From Actinostola sp. cb2023 (Eukaryota; Cnidaria; Anthozoa; Actiniaria; Actinostolidae): a stretch of DNA of 64,000 bases. The translations under genes and the position numbers were made by a program. The notes beneath the pieces were generated by a model, which was not told the origin of the DNA, searched no databases, and saw only the letters and a program-made list of their open reading frames with translations. Location: assembly GCA_033675265.1 (NCBI GenBank), contig JAUJYZ010001456.1, positions 115,001-179,000 of the forward strand. The letters run 5' to 3'. How positions within the stretch are numbered: position 1 is the stretch's first letter; the number at the start of each line of letters is the position of its first letter. Shown here piece after piece: positions 40,960 through 54,979 of this stretch.

Positions 40960-40965
<6 letters not shown>
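40821..40965 (-). CDS. Lone ankyrin repeat between microsatellites
   Basis: On the minus strand the frame reads [16 protein letters not shown], then [20 protein letters not shown] and [10 protein letters not shown], a clear ankyrin repeat (G-x-TPLHLAA core). It runs directly into tetranucleotide arrays on both sides, so no splice sites are visible. It is a gene fragment, or one exon of a gene whose flanks were replaced by repeats. Confidence 0.6.
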
Positions 40966-43138
<2,173 letters not shown>

Positions 43139-43139
43139 A

Positions 43140-44096
43140 GTCTGCCCAAAAGTGGCCCAAAATATGGATATTTGATTGATTATAGTAAAATGCCCAAAAG
43201 TGGCCCAAAATATCGAGATTTGATGATTAATTATAGTCCATGCAAAATGCCCGAAAGTGGCCTAAAATATGGATATTTGATTGATTATAGCCCATGCAAA
43301 ATGCCCAAAAGTGGCCCAAAATATCGATATTTAATTGCATGATTACAGCCCAGCATGCAAAAAATCCAAAAGTGGCCCAAAATATCGATATTTTATTGTT
43401 TATAGCCCATGCAAAATGCCCAAAAGTGGCCCAAAATATCGATTTTTGATTGATTATAGCCCATGCAAAATCCTCAAAAGTGGCCCAAAATATCGATATT
43501 TGATTGATTAAGTAGCCAATGCAAAATCCCCAAAAGTGGCCCAAAATATCGATACTTGATTGATTATATATAGCCCATGCAAAATGCCCAAAAGTGGTCC
43601 AAAATATCGATATTTGATTGATTATAGCCCATGCAAAAAACCCAAAAGTTGTCCAAAATATCGATATTTGATTGATTATAGTCCATGCAAAATGCCCGAA
43701 AGTGGCCTAAAATATGGATATTTGATTGATTATAGCCCATGCAAAATGCCCAAAAGTGGCCCAAAATATCGATATTTAATTGATTACAGCCCAGCATGCC
43801 AAAAAAAAAAAGTGGTCCAAAATATCGATATTTGATTGATTATAGCCCATGCAAAATGCCCAAAAGTGGGCCAAAATATGGATATTTGATTGATTATAGT
43901 CCATGCAAAATGCCCAAAAGTGGTCCAAAATATCGATATTTGATTGATTATAGCCCATGCAAAATGCCCAAAAGTGGGCCAAAATATGGATATTTGATTG
44001 ATTATAGTCCATGCAAAATGCCCAAAAGTGGTCCAAAATATCGATATTTGATTGATTATAGTCCATGCAAAATCCCCAAAAGTGGCCCAAAATTAC
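43140..44096. repeat. 54-bp minisatellite, about 17 copies
   Basis: The unit contains CCAAAAGTGGCCCAAAATAT and GATTGATTATAGCCCATGCA. Because 54 is divisible by 3, some stretches encode an 18-residue repeat (YSPCKMPKSGPKYRYLID) that stays in frame at 43796-44090. Copy-specific indels break the frame elsewhere, so coding use is doubtful. Confidence 0.9.
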
Positions 44097-44382
44097 TGTA
44101 TATTAAGGGTCTGTCATTATTAATTTTTTTCCGGAATATAAAGTTTGACAAGGACCCCCCTAAGGCACGAGAATGGCGAGCATCTCCCGATGACGAGCCG
44201 CAGCGCTTGGATACTGCGAACGTGGTCATCTTTTCTGACCACGTTCGAGTCACAAATGCTATAGTTGACAATAGGTACGTATTGACAGGGAAATTCCAGT
44301 TGAGTCTAGTTAATGCGCTATATTTCACACATACATATGTCATCAATACAAGCTACTATGTTGTAATAATAATAATAATAAT

Positions 44383-44453
<71 letters not shown>

Positions 44454-44937
44454 TGAACTTTATTTATGTGTCAAACGTATTTACAATGATAATTGGGAAC
44501 ACATAAGTTTCAAAAAAAGTCTCGTTTTATTTATAACTGAACAGCTTTGTTATATTTTCGCTCTTTCGATTCTAACGGGACACTTCTCCAAGGCCGCAAC
44601 AGTGACAGTTTTTGGTGTCTGGCTATGTTAGTGTTACATCTTGCGAGATGTTCTATCTAATATTATAATTTATGAATGCTCTAAAATCCGACAGCGGCTG
44701 GCAACTAATGAGTATCCTGTTAGACACCCATTGGTTAGCTAACCTTGTGACCAGCTGATGACCTGATCCGGACCCCATAATGAACTTAGTCGGTATGGGT
44801 CTAGATTTATATTTTAAATCCGAGATCAATACTGATCCACAATATCAGAAGGGGGGGGGGGGGGGGGGGGGGGGTATTGATATATCTGTCTCCTCTGCAC
44901 CAAGTTCTTGCAGTATTTCGCTCTTTGAAATTGCCAT
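44097..44937. other. Stretch without recognised gene
   Basis: Contains a small inverted repeat (GAACGTGGTCATCTTTTC with GACCACGTTCGAG, 44217-44249), an (AAT)n run at 44364-44450 and about 22-24 G at 44851-44873. No coding signal. Confidence 0.4.
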
Positions 44938-45312
44938 TTTTAATTATGACCCACCCCCTGTCCTATTTAAAAAATCACCTGATCCCCCCTATGATTTCTC
45001 CCCCCCCCCCCACTCCCATACATTAATAATGACCGGTCCCTAACGAGGAACTTTACTCACTTGTCTGAGTTTCGGTCGGTTCGATAGTAAGTTAAGACAG
45101 CATTTTGTCCTCAGCAAGTAATACTTTTGTGTGCCGGGCTCCAATCTACTGATCGATATTGCTATAACGGCAAATCGGCTAATATTAATCATTTTTATTG
45201 AATTTTTTCTTTCTTTAAAACTCAAAATATTCCAACTGTTGCAATGGCATTTTGCAACGAAAAAAACAGACAAGAAAAAAAAAGAGCAAAAAAAAAGAGG
45301 ATGTGTCCACCG
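44938..45312. repeat. ~375-bp direct repeat, copy 1
   Basis: From TTAATTATGACCCACCCCCT to AGAGGATGTGTCCACCGAG. Copy 2 is at 46684-47096 with about 95 percent apparent identity by eye, differing in C- and A-run lengths. Confidence 0.85.
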
Positions 45313-45347
45313 AGAGTCGATCCCGCCTCGTTGGTATAGCTATAAAA

Positions 45348-45912
45348 TCTCACAAAATCACAGGCGAGTCACCAAGCGATTCTGTTGCAAGCACTTAGGA
45401 GATACAAATTATAAACATTAATTAATCTATTATAGTATCAGCTCAGTAAATATTTTTACGTATCTCACAAAATCACAGGCGAGTCACCCAAGCGATTCTG
45501 TTGCACGCACTTAGGAGATACAGATTATAAACATTAATTAATCTATTAGTATCAGCTCAGTAAATATTTTTACGTATCTCACAAAATCACAGGCGAGTCA
45601 CCCAAGCGATTCTGTTGCAAGCACTTAGGAGATACAGATTATAAACATTAATTAATCTATTAGTATCAGCTCAGTAAATATTTTTACGTATCTCACAAAA
45701 TCACAGGCGAGTCACCCAAGCGATTCTGTTGCAAGCACTTAGGAGATACAGATTATAAACATTAATTAATCTATTAGTATCAGCTCAGTAAATATTTTTA
45801 CGTATCTCACAAAATCACAGGCGAGTCACCCAAGCGATTCTGTTGCAAGCACTTAGGAGATACAGACTATAAACATGCTTCGGTTAGTATCAGCTCAGTA
45901 AATATTGTTATT
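45348..45912. repeat. 114-bp satellite, five copies
   Basis: TCTCACAAAATCACAGGCGA starts copies at 45348, 45463, 45577, 45691 and 45805. Copies are almost identical, which suggests recent expansion. Confidence 0.95.
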
Positions 45913-46683
45913 ATGAAAATACAATATCAACGATTAAACGGCAAATGTATTTAAAAAACACAACACTATTTTCAGCACCAGATTATTATAGCATAAAATA
46001 ATTAAAACATATGTCGTAAAATTTATGGCATTTTCGAGCTCGACTGACGATGGTGGTGTAGATGCAGGACTTCATTAATTTTGCTTGGCCAGATCTGCGC
46101 TCAAAGGGCAACAAGTTCTTTGGCAGTGTTGGTTCAGCCTGTTCCTTTGCTTGACTCGAGCCTCTGGCCATTCAGTATGCTTGGGTTTGATGTGGCATTG
46201 GTGAGTCCTACTTTACGAGTTTTAAAAATGCGATTTCAAGTCACAATAAGCACCGAGAAAAGGTAGCCTGAGCAAAATATATTTCCTTTTGAGAAAAATA
46301 AACCGAATAAAATACAGAAACGATCGTAAAATGACCGATTTTACAGAGTGATGTGTTATCGTGTCGATAAAGCCCGCGAATATGATTTACCAAGGCTCAT
46401 GACTTTGAAATTAGATAACGCCTATCCCGTTGAGCTGAGGGATTAATATTGCGTGGCTAGCAAATTCCCGCTGGGTCAAAAAAACACTATATGCGGCTCG
46501 TCATACTTCATAATCCACATTTTAATTACTTTTACTCTGGTTTTATTATACCAGTGGCCTGTGTTATTCTCTTTTAGAATCAATTAATCACTATAATAAA
46601 CTTGTTTGTTCCTCAGTGGCTTTGTTCACATTTTTGGCTCTTCAAGGGAAACTCAATAACCGCCCCCCCTTCTGATAGTTATT

Positions 46684-47096
46684 TTAATTATGACCCACCC
46701 CCTGTCCTATTTAAAAAATCACGTGATCCCCCCTATGATTTCTCCCCCCCCCCTCCCACCCTACTCCCCCCCCCCCCCCCCCCACCCCACTCCCATACAT
46801 TAATAATGACCGGTCCCTAACGAGGAACTTTACTCACTTGTCTGAGTTTCGGTCGGTTCGATAGTAAGTTAACACGGCATTTTGTCCTCAGCAAGTAATA
46901 CTTTTGTGTGCCGGGCTCCAATCTACTGATCGATATTGCTATAACGGCAAATCGGCTAATATTAATTAATCATTTTTATTGATTTTCTTCTTCTTTAAAA
47001 CTCAAAATATTGCAATATTGCAATGACATTTTGCAACGAAAAAACAGACAAGAAAAAAAGGGCCAAAAAAAAAAAGAGGATGTGTCCACCGAGCTA
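46684..47096. repeat. ~375-bp direct repeat, copy 2
   Basis: Second copy of the 44938-45312 segment, with longer C-runs at 46743-46783. Ends at the same ATGTGTCCACCGAG. Confidence 0.85.
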
Positions 47097-47489
47097 GAGT
47101 CGAGCCCGAGTCACTGACATGGAGGTCCAGCGTATTTCCAGAGGACTACGTTAGTCAAGAAATTTCCACAACAATAACCGTGACACGATAGACTACTAAA
47201 TTGATCCTCGAAATCAATCGGAAGTACAGATAGCTGAAGTGGTAAGGGGCAGTCATTTAGGACTAGGATACGACTGTTCCCTCCCTCTTTGACTACTTCG
47301 CTGATTGTGTACTACCCGATAGCGCGGATGAGGCCGAAATCTTCGTCCCATATACGTAACATACGGTGACTCAGCATTTAAGTCTGGGTGTATGGTCGAT
47401 CGTTAGTGTTTTGCCCCTGTTTTGCATATAATTTCCTAAGTGGGCGCGGGTTCGAGTCACTGTCCGGTGAACTCGACTCAAGGTACTCC

Positions 47490-48820
47490 TTAAGGCCTGG
47501 TTCAAAAAGGCAATTTGGAAAATCACATTTCTTGTAATAACTCGCTGCTCTAATTTACTTAGGCACTCATATTTAGGCATAAGGTTATATACAAGATTTG
47601 AGACAATTTGGATCTAACAATTGTGACGTCATGTGGTCACGTGACCTTATGGAGGAAAATATAGTTTTTCTTAAATGCGGTCGCGAATTCAATTCACAAT
47701 GAAATACCTTTTACGTAATAGCGTTAAGTATAACCAGTTAAACAAGATAGCGTTTAGAAAACCTCGGAATTATATATAGTTTAAGAGAAAACTACAGAAA
47801 TATAATCTGATGAAATGGTCACGTGACCTCTTTTCCGAAATATTCTCCTTGCAAAAAGCGGGAGACAGGTTTTCTAAACGAGGGTTAACAGATGATCATA
47901 AACGTGATTATACACAACTATTTGCTTTCACTTTCCTCTTAAGGTGATTCCCTTGAAATAGAAGCAAATCCTAGAATTTTCTATAACTTGGCATGGTGAT
48001 ACATTACGGTATGGAGTTTCAAAAAATGCACTAAAAACAGGGGGTCACCGCGCTCATTTTTGCGCTACACTGCTTTGAAATTATGGTATTTTAGGTCTTT
48101 CAGTCGAGTCTCGCGTGACATCGGGATCGGGTAAATAATTTTCCACAACTTAAAAGACAAACTATTAATAATGAACTAAAGTGGTTGCTATAGCTTTTGT
48201 ATCTCTAGCCTACCGTCTGATAGTAAGAAAATGCTCGAATTTTGCATAGTTGTCGAAAAATAGAACAAAAAACACAGATGTTCGAACCACCGAGAGGGTC
48301 TAAAAATCGATACTCCGTATGCTTTCATTCAATTTTTTTAATGTTTGAAATCCTAACTTTTTTTAATACTTTGCTATATACTAGAGAACTATAGTGTGAT
48401 GAAAGTTATTGAATAAAAAATGGGGGTCACCGTGCTCGTTTTCGATTTATTTTGAGAAAACTTCAGTTACACTTGAAATATTTAACGATTTCCAATGGTC
48501 TCCAATGTGCGCGAGCTCGATGGCGTAAGTTAGCGCGCGCTCGTCAACTAAAATTTTATTCAGAATCGTGCGCAGTAGAGCGTGCGCAATGCAATTCAAG
48601 GGAATCACCTTAAACTGGCGACCGCATTTTATATTTTGTTTTCAAAATTCTTTGTCACGTGGTTAACCACGTGATACGCTGTTTTGGATTTCATTCACTT
48701 AAATGAGTAGAGGATATAAAACTCTCAAGCTGTGCCAAGTTTTGTGATGTTTAGTCAAAATGATTAGACATTATAATTTTTTTCGTTTTTCTGCTATTTA
48801 AGGCTTGAACCAGGCCTTAA
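47490..48820. mobile_element. TTAA-flanked foldback element, outer
   Basis: TTAAGGCCTGGTTCAA at 47490 is mirrored by TTGAACCAGGCCTTAA ending 48820. Arms continue inward (ATGCGGTCGCGA with GCGACCGCAT; TGGTCACGTGACC with CACGTGGTTAACCACGTG). TTAA plus GG ends fit Kolobok-type elements. Confidence 0.65.
47939..48613. mobile_element. TTAA-flanked foldback element, inner (nested)
   Basis: TTAAGGTGATTCCCTTGAA at 47939 is mirrored by TTCAAGGGAATCACCTTAA ending 48613. It sits inside the outer element, again with TTAA at both borders and GG ends. Confidence 0.7.
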
Positions 48821-50786
48821 GTACCTTGAGGATTTTTCAGTTTAGCTTCTGGGTTTTATTTCTTCGGTAAAGGTTATCTTTACATGATTTTTTTTTTGTC
48901 TTTTACATTCTGTTTTTTTTTCGATAAATTTTATTTTCAAATGATTTTTTCTTACTTTAGTTTCTGTTTTTTTCCCGTATTTGTACACTTTATTTTAAAT
49001 TACTTTATTTTATTTTGATTTTAGTTGATGTACTTTTTCGATAGAATTTCGAGAATTTTAGAAGCATCGATACTCCCGTTAGGTGCGCGTTTAAGAATTA
49101 TAATAATAATAATAATAATATACATGAAAAAGATACTCGATTCTGATTGGCTTAGCTATAGAGCAGTGCAGTTGAAAAGTAATTTGCACTGCAGTGCAAA
49201 TTACCTTTAATTGCACTGCAGTGCAAATTACTTTTTTTTTCATGAATATTATTAATTGGTAATCATGCGATTTCTCGTTCAATTTGGAATAATTTGCACT
49301 CGTGTGTTTTTCAAAGAGCTCAAATTGCACTCGCCCTGCGCGCTCGTGCAATTTTGATACTCTTTGAAAAACACACTCGTGCCACCACCACCACCACCAC
49401 CACCACCACCACCACCACCACCACCACCACCACCACCACCATCGCTTCGATGCAAAGGCACGGCTACCTTTCAAGATGGCGCAGGGAACTAATAACCTTT
49501 ATTAACGTGTCAATTATTTGCCTAGCTTACACAAGTGTAGCTAATTGAGGACACCTATCTACCTATAATCTACACCCATATGCCCAAACCCAGCCCCACC
49601 TAATTTCCCCACCCCTCCCCCATTATTTATAGGACTATTCGTAGGACGACAATTCGATCCACAGTCCGGCGTCCCATAATATCATTTTTACTTTACAAAT
49701 GCTGTACGTACGTCTCTCTACAAAATATATTTTCCTTAGTTACCACCGACTGCTCGTCGCAATTTCACATCGTTGCCGCAGGGAAGCTTGCATTTTGTCA
49801 GATTTTAGCTATAGTGTTTTTACAGGAAAGCGCCAATTAAGTATAATTTTCATTCTTTTGACAATTTTTGGTCATTTAATCAATTAAGCATTCCAAGCGA
49901 TTCAAACTTGGTTGTTAATGGCTTCGGCAAACACACGTTCCAGCATAAATAAATAGTAATTAGGCGATTTGTTTAGGCTTAAGCTATTGTTTTGAACTGA
50001 TCAATTTAGCCGAACAAAGTGAGTGGAATAATTAAAAGTTCCTTCGATTAAGCAGGATCTTGAAGCTGCGTGGTAATTGAATTAGATATTAAAAAGGTCC
50101 ATATCAGAGCGTTATAACAACATTAGCAGTCTCTTGGCACTTTAGGTGTTGTGAACAACCCCGCACGTGTCCGAGCCGGTTTGTATATTTAATAGCCACA
50201 AACCAAGGAAACAGGGTCAAAAGGGCAGTTAAACAATAACCAACTAAGGTATTTATACAAGCATTATCGATACAACAATGCAAAACTCCTGGATCGACTG
50301 TGTATTTCATGTAGAGAATTAGCCAACATCTACTGGAGAACTTGTAAGGATTCAGAAAGACTTTTGCATGGCACTGGATTGGCTTTATTCAGATTAAGCT
50401 GTGCCCACGAATTCTCCATTTGCGTTTGGGTCGCTATAATCATTGCCGTACGTAATGGCCGGATTGTCCATTTGGAGCCTTAATGACTTCCCTCGATCAA
50501 TTTAACTACTTTAGCTACTAGCTACTGTGACGTGAGCGTGTAATCAAAGATAAGACAACACGGTTACGACGTTCAAAGTGACTCGCTTTTGGGGTCCGGC
50601 TACGCGCAGTACAAACTAGTAAGGTAAGTTGGCCGGTTCGATATTAGCCTGCGTGCAGACGTCCTCTCTCCAATTGAAGAGGTATCTGCTCGGACGTGTC
50701 ATACAGCATGGAATACAACAACACGAGAGATGTTTGTTATTTTAAAAGAAAGCTGTAGAAATCTAAGTCATTTCAATTAAAACTGC
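48821..50786. other. Repeat-bearing intergenic stretch
   Basis: Contains the ATTTGCACTGCAGTGCAAAT palindrome near 49183 and a related one near 49210. An inverted repeat pairs GCACTCGTGTGTTTTTCAAA (49296) with TTTGAAAAACACACTCGTGC (49363), and a (CCA)n run follows to 49441. A GTAAGT-like donor at 50622 and an acceptor-like TTTTAAAAG near 50749 could mark a 5' UTR intron of the next gene. No coding region was seen. Confidence 0.4.
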
Positions 50787-51569
50787 ATGGGGGATTCCAA
50801 GAGCTACCATACGTCAAAACTTGCTTCTCTGCAACCACAATTGCAACAGAAGCACGGCAGTATTCAAGATCGTATTTCTTACGGTAAAACACGACTTCAA
50901 AATCGCATTGATGATGATAACACCGCTGCAACGCCATACAGATGCTCTCTATCTCACAGGCTTGCTATCACGAGAGGGGATTCTTTAATAGAGCAAAGGT
51001 TGAATCGGCATAGCTTGTTCGAAAAGAAACGCGAGCGAGAACGACAACAAACGAAGAGAACCAGCTCGGAACTGAGTCCTGTTTTGCTCAAATTACCGAA
51101 ACTATCCCAAGGAACTCGACCTTTCGTGACATTGTCTGCTTCCTCAAGAGAAGAGAAACGTAATAACAATGAGTTATTTAAGCCAAGAAACGCTAGGGAA
51201 AGTTGGGAAAACAAAGTGCGCTCGATTGAACGTCATGAGAAATCGGATTTAGTGGAGTCCCAGAGGAGCTACGAGGATATAATGAAGTTAAGAGAGCGAC
51301 ATTTGCTATCGAGTAATCTTCTAAAGAGGTCAAATCCGCACACGACACTTCTTCCCCAATTAGTACGTACGAATTATTCTCAAAATTTGACTTCTTTCGA
51401 GTACAAAAACGCTTCGGAAGAACAAACAGACGACGAATCACCAAATGAAGATCTAGAAAGCGTTGATGACTTCGTCTATCAGGACTTCTCTAAGACGTTC
51501 AACGACGGCTCAAAATTAACTGCGTCAAATCGTAAATTGTCCATTGAAGTTTTTATGCCAAAAATATAA
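50787..51569 (+). CDS. Intronless unknown protein, 260 residues
   Basis: A complete open frame from ATG 50787 to TAA, with an AATAAA-like signal soon after (51603). It is the longest non-repetitive ORF here. The product is charged and hydrophilic: Gln/Arg-rich at the N-terminus, a KKRERERQQTKR helix near residue 80, Ser/Leu-rich middle and an acidic segment (EEQTDDESPNEDLESVDDF) near the C-terminus. It has no signal peptide or membrane segment, and only two cysteines at most. It looks like a disordered cytoplasmic or nuclear protein. I do not recognise it. Confidence 0.7.
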   Translation: MGDSKSYHTSKLASLQPQLQQKHGSIQDRISYGKTRLQNRIDDDNTAATPYRCSLSHRLAITRGDSLIEQRLNRHSLFEKKRERERQQTKRTSSELSPVLLKLPKLSQGTRPFVTLSASSREEKRNNNELFKPRNARESWENKVRSIERHEKSDLVESQRSYEDIMKLRERHLLSSNLLKRSNPHTTLLPQLVRTNYSQNLTSFEYKNASEEQTDDESPNEDLESVDDFVYQDFSKTFNDGSKLTASNRKLSIEVFMPKI

Positions 51570-52011
51570 CTCTAAGAATGATTTGGCAAGAATTCATATA
51601 GGAAAATAAACAAGCAAAACTGGCATAAAATTAATCGAAAATAATACGACGCAACTGAGTATAAGTGCAAGCAAAAAAATGATATAAACCTTGCACTTAG
51701 CTTGCGCTTGCGTTTATAGGCCCGTTCACAGTCAAATAATTAAGGCGCGTTTTGTGTTAGCACTGGCGCTTATATGCTTGCGTCGCAGCCTATCTCAAAC
51801 CCTATAATCCTAACTCCAGCTGAATCGCAAGCCGACTAGCTAACAAGGCACGGGAGGTCAGTGTAAAAAGGGACATTTAGTGTGTTTCTACACCAAGTTG
51901 TTCCCAAAACTTTTTCTCGCGTGAATTGGCCGGTCATATTGATCACGTACACACTAGCTACTGGGTGTTTGGTATTGGTCACTGATTGGCTAGCAAAGGT
52001 CATGTGATAGA

Positions 52012-52150
52012 GTAGTTTTCGTATGAGTGGGAAAGTTAATATTGAAAGATTTTGATTGGATGAGCTTTTAGCTTTAGATTGGGTCAGAAAGAAAGCCATT
52101 TGAGTGTCACGGACGTACCGTAGGTTTCCCACTCATACGAAAACGACTGT
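52012..52150. mobile_element. MITE family B copy, short
   Basis: TAGTTTTCGTATGAGTGGGAAA at the left (first 20: TAGTTTTCGTATGAGTGGGA) mirrors TTTCCCACTCATACGAAAAC at the right. Confidence 0.75.
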
Positions 52151-52202
52151 ATCATTTGGTATGGGAACATTTAAAAACGTACAGTTAGTAACACTAATAT
52201 AG

Positions 52203-52467
52203 CAGAGTGGTTTTCATAAACCCGTGAAACAAAAACTACTAGTTAGTAGTGTCAATAGTCAAATGAAAACAAAACACAATGGCATTAGAGTGTAATATGC
52301 TTGAATGATTTCAGTAGAATTTTATCTGCTTGATAGCCGCATTGGAGCCGGCATGTGTTTGTCTGTCATTTGAGAGCAAATGTGATTCAAGGACTTTTAC
52401 AGCCGGCATTGATAACAAGCAATTACCTAATGTCTATTTCACGGGTTTATGAAAACCACTCTAGTAC
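52203..52467. mobile_element. Inverted-repeat element with AGAGTGGTTTTCATAAACCC ends
   Basis: AGAGTGGTTTTCATAAACCC near 52205 is mirrored by GGGTTTATGAAAACCACTCT near 52443. A related nested pair is at 62908-63237, which shares AGAGTG...CGTGAAA ends. Confidence 0.7.
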
Positions 52468-52665
52468 ATTAGTAGCTGGCGGTCTGCCTTCTTTTGGTGG
52501 TGGTCAATAATGGGAGAGAGAGGGAGGGGAGAGGAAGCTAGAAGGACAGACCTTCTTTTCTCTTCCTCCCTCCACCCACCAAAACTTTATAGCGGGCTGC
52601 CATCTCCACATGAATCCATTCGGTACATAGTATTAAAATATTTAATATCCTCTATATATCCTCTA

Positions 52666-52765
52666 TATATCTAACCCTGACCACTCTGCATCTATAGCGC
52701 CATTGGGCTATAAGGAAATGGCGCTATATAAATTTTTGATTATTATTATTATTATTATTATTATA
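52666..52765 (+). mobile_element. SINE-like tail joined to a Penelope-like fragment
   Basis: TCTAACCCTGACCACTCTGC at 52670 is identical to part of the GIY-YIG coding sequence at 53322. It is followed by GGCGCTATATAAATTTTTGA and (ATT)n, the short-retroposon tail. Two unrelated elements appear fused or overlap by chance. Confidence 0.5.
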
Positions 52766-53149
52766 ATGCCGAAATTTAATTTCTGTCCGTAAGTGGTCCA
52801 GTGTTCCTGGAACGGCTTTACCCAAAAATATTCTACTTATTCTTAGATAGTTGAAGAGTCAAGTTAAAACAATTTAGCTTAGTTTAATGAATTCGCCACG
52901 GTTACAAAATGTACAAACAAATAACGTGCAAAGGGGACACGATTTACAAGCACATGTAACAAAAATAAGGGTGTGTCAAGGGAAAGGAACAGAACTTGCG
53001 TTCCACTATTGCAACCGAACCTCTACATTTGTTACAAATTTATACGTACTATTATATACAGCTATTTCAAAAATGGCTGGTGAAGGTTTTGTTGCGTCAC
53101 CCAATATACTTTTACTTCTACGGGTGAAACCAGAACCATTACTACACAC

Positions 53150-53640
53150 ATGGACTGCAATACAAAAAACGTCATTTACATGATTCAATGTACTAAATGT
53201 AACAAACAGTACATTGGTGAAACCAAACGTAGACTCAAAGACCGCTTCAACGAACATCGTAGGACAGTTGACAAACCTTCTAGTAAATCTAAACCTACTA
53301 CTGCATCTGAACATTTTCTATCTAACCCTGACCACTCTGCATCTAATATCCTTTTAATTCCTTTAGAACAAATTTTTTCTTCTCGTGATGCTATTCGCAA
53401 AGCTAAAGAAGCTTACCTCATAACACGTGCTAACACTCTTGAACCTAATGGCCTTAATAAACGCGATGAAACCTATTAATCAGTCACACCGTTAGTAATC
53501 TCTCGCAATCATATTACGTTTTATACGTCATTTCCTTTTTACCATTATATTTAATAGTCAAGTCACTTGTAAAATCTCATATGCACCTGATGAAGACTAG
53601 TATGGCTAGTCGAAATATTATGCAACATTAAATCCGAATA
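53150..53640 (+). mobile_element. 5'-truncated Penelope-like retroelement (GIY-YIG end)
   Basis: The frame 53150-53479 encodes about 109 residues with VIYMIQCTKCNKQYIGETKR and LKDRFNEHR, the GIY-YIG nuclease signature of Penelope-like elements. The reverse transcriptase is absent. After the stop, the tail has CACCTGATGAAGACTAGTAT and GGCTAGTCGAAAT, a hammerhead-like motif. The copy is typical of 5' truncation. Confidence 0.8.
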
Positions 53641-53702
53641 ATTCTACGTCGTCGTATTGGTTATTCTTCATTTAACCTATTTCTTAATTTGCGAACCAGT
53701 TA

Positions 53703-53829
53703 GATCATTGTTTGATCCGACGTATACCAGTGGAGTGTTGTTCGTGGCCGCTCATTTAACAATATGGACTCTGGGAATTTTCCCAAACTTTGTCTTCGCA
53801 ATTAATGGAGCCGGCATATTTTCTTCTGT
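53703..53829 (+). CDS. Unrecognised exon encoding a hydrophobic segment
   Basis: Between GCGAACCAG|TT and TCTTCT|GTAAGT the frame reads SLFDPTYTSGVLF, VAAHLTIWTLGIFPNFVFAI and NGAGIFSS. The central 30 residues are hydrophobic, as in a membrane helix or two. The donor is excellent; the acceptor is poor. Neighbouring exons were not identified and I do not recognise the family. Confidence 0.35.
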
Positions 53830-54217
53830 AAGTGCATGCTGACATTATTTACATATGGTCCATAATACATGCAAGATGCAACAAAACCTTCGCCAATTTT
53901 TTTGAAATAGCTGAATAGGGTTATATATCTTCTAGTTTATACAGTCAATCCAAAAAAGGTTGTCGAGAATATATACACATATAACTATATACGGAATACA
54001 TTAACTCCAGGTTCCCTTATTGGCTACATTATTCAGCATAATAAAATCAACATTTTAAGACCTTTTTTTATTTTATATAATATATATAATATAAAGTAGC
54101 TTTTATGATAATGCTTGTTACATAAATATGTACACCTTATTGCAATGACCATTCTCGTACCCAGTCCCTTCTCAGCTTTCTAACGAAAAATCGGTCTGGG
54201 TACGAGAATGTTCCAAT

Positions 54218-54597
54218 TAGCCACTTTGGAAACGAGTAAAGGACCAGTTGGGAACGAGTTTTTAGAATTAATCTAATTAAGAAATAAACCCCATCACAAG
54301 AAAGAGCATGTCAGAATTAGTAAGTTTCAGGAGTTTGATAGGGTTTGGACAAGTAGCAAATGAACTGCAGACATTCAACTGAAACTGCAAAGAAATGTAT
54401 GGTTTGTAACATACATTTCTTTGTAAATTTTGCGATGTTTGGAAAGCTGTTACTCGTTCAATATCTAACTAAACCTATTGAAACTTTGTAAACTTACTAA
54501 TTCTGGTATGCTCTTTCTTGTGATGGGGTTCATTTCTTAATTAGATTAATTCTAAAAACTCGTTCCCAGTCCTTTACTCGTTTCCAAAGTGGCTAAT
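54218..54597. mobile_element. 380-bp inverted-repeat element
   Basis: TTAGCCACTTTGGAAACGAG near 54217 is mirrored by CTCGTTTCCAAAGTGGCTAA near 54578. Arms extend about 120 bases (shared TCTAATTAAGAAAT). An apparent relative lies to the left (GGTACGAGAATG, 54150-54210). Confidence 0.75.
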
Positions 54598-54732
54598 GAC
54601 GTAATGTCACAAAAATGAAAAACAGCCAATAGGAATAAACTAGGTATGTAATTTTAATAAATCTCAAAGCACCACGGTATACTTATAACAGGTTGTGGAC
54701 TTTTCCTTATCATAGCATAATTAGCACTTCTA

Positions 54733-54873
54733 TGGGCACTTTCCATTTGGCAGAACTGACTGGTCTTTCCGACCAGTTCTTAAATGGAACTGGTTCAGGT
54801 ACTTCTCAGAACTGACACATTCCATTTAAGAACCAGTTGTTCAGACCAGTCAGTTCTGCCAAATGGAAAGCGC
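54733..54873. mobile_element. Short inverted-repeat element (CCATTTGGCAGAACTGACTG)
   Basis: CACTTTCCATTTGGCAGAAC at the left mirrors GTTCTGCCAAATGGAAAGCG at the right. A related right end (CAAATGGAAAGCGCCCTC) is at 8406. Confidence 0.75.
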
Positions 54874-54979
54874 CCTAGCTGAAGAGCAATATTGCAAGCT
54901 ATGATGAGTAAGATAGACTTGTACACCAGCAAATACATTGTACAGTACCGAAAGACGATTTTAGGAAATGTGCAGCTTA

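Noticed and set aside
43796..44506. 236-codon ORF with 18-residue repeats
   Set aside because: The 54-bp satellite happens to be a multiple of three; other parts of the array are out of frame and it ends in (AAT)n.
52887..53183. Upstream part of a Penelope-like reverse transcriptase
   Set aside because: The frame shows no reverse transcriptase motif; the element seems truncated just before the GIY-YIG domain.
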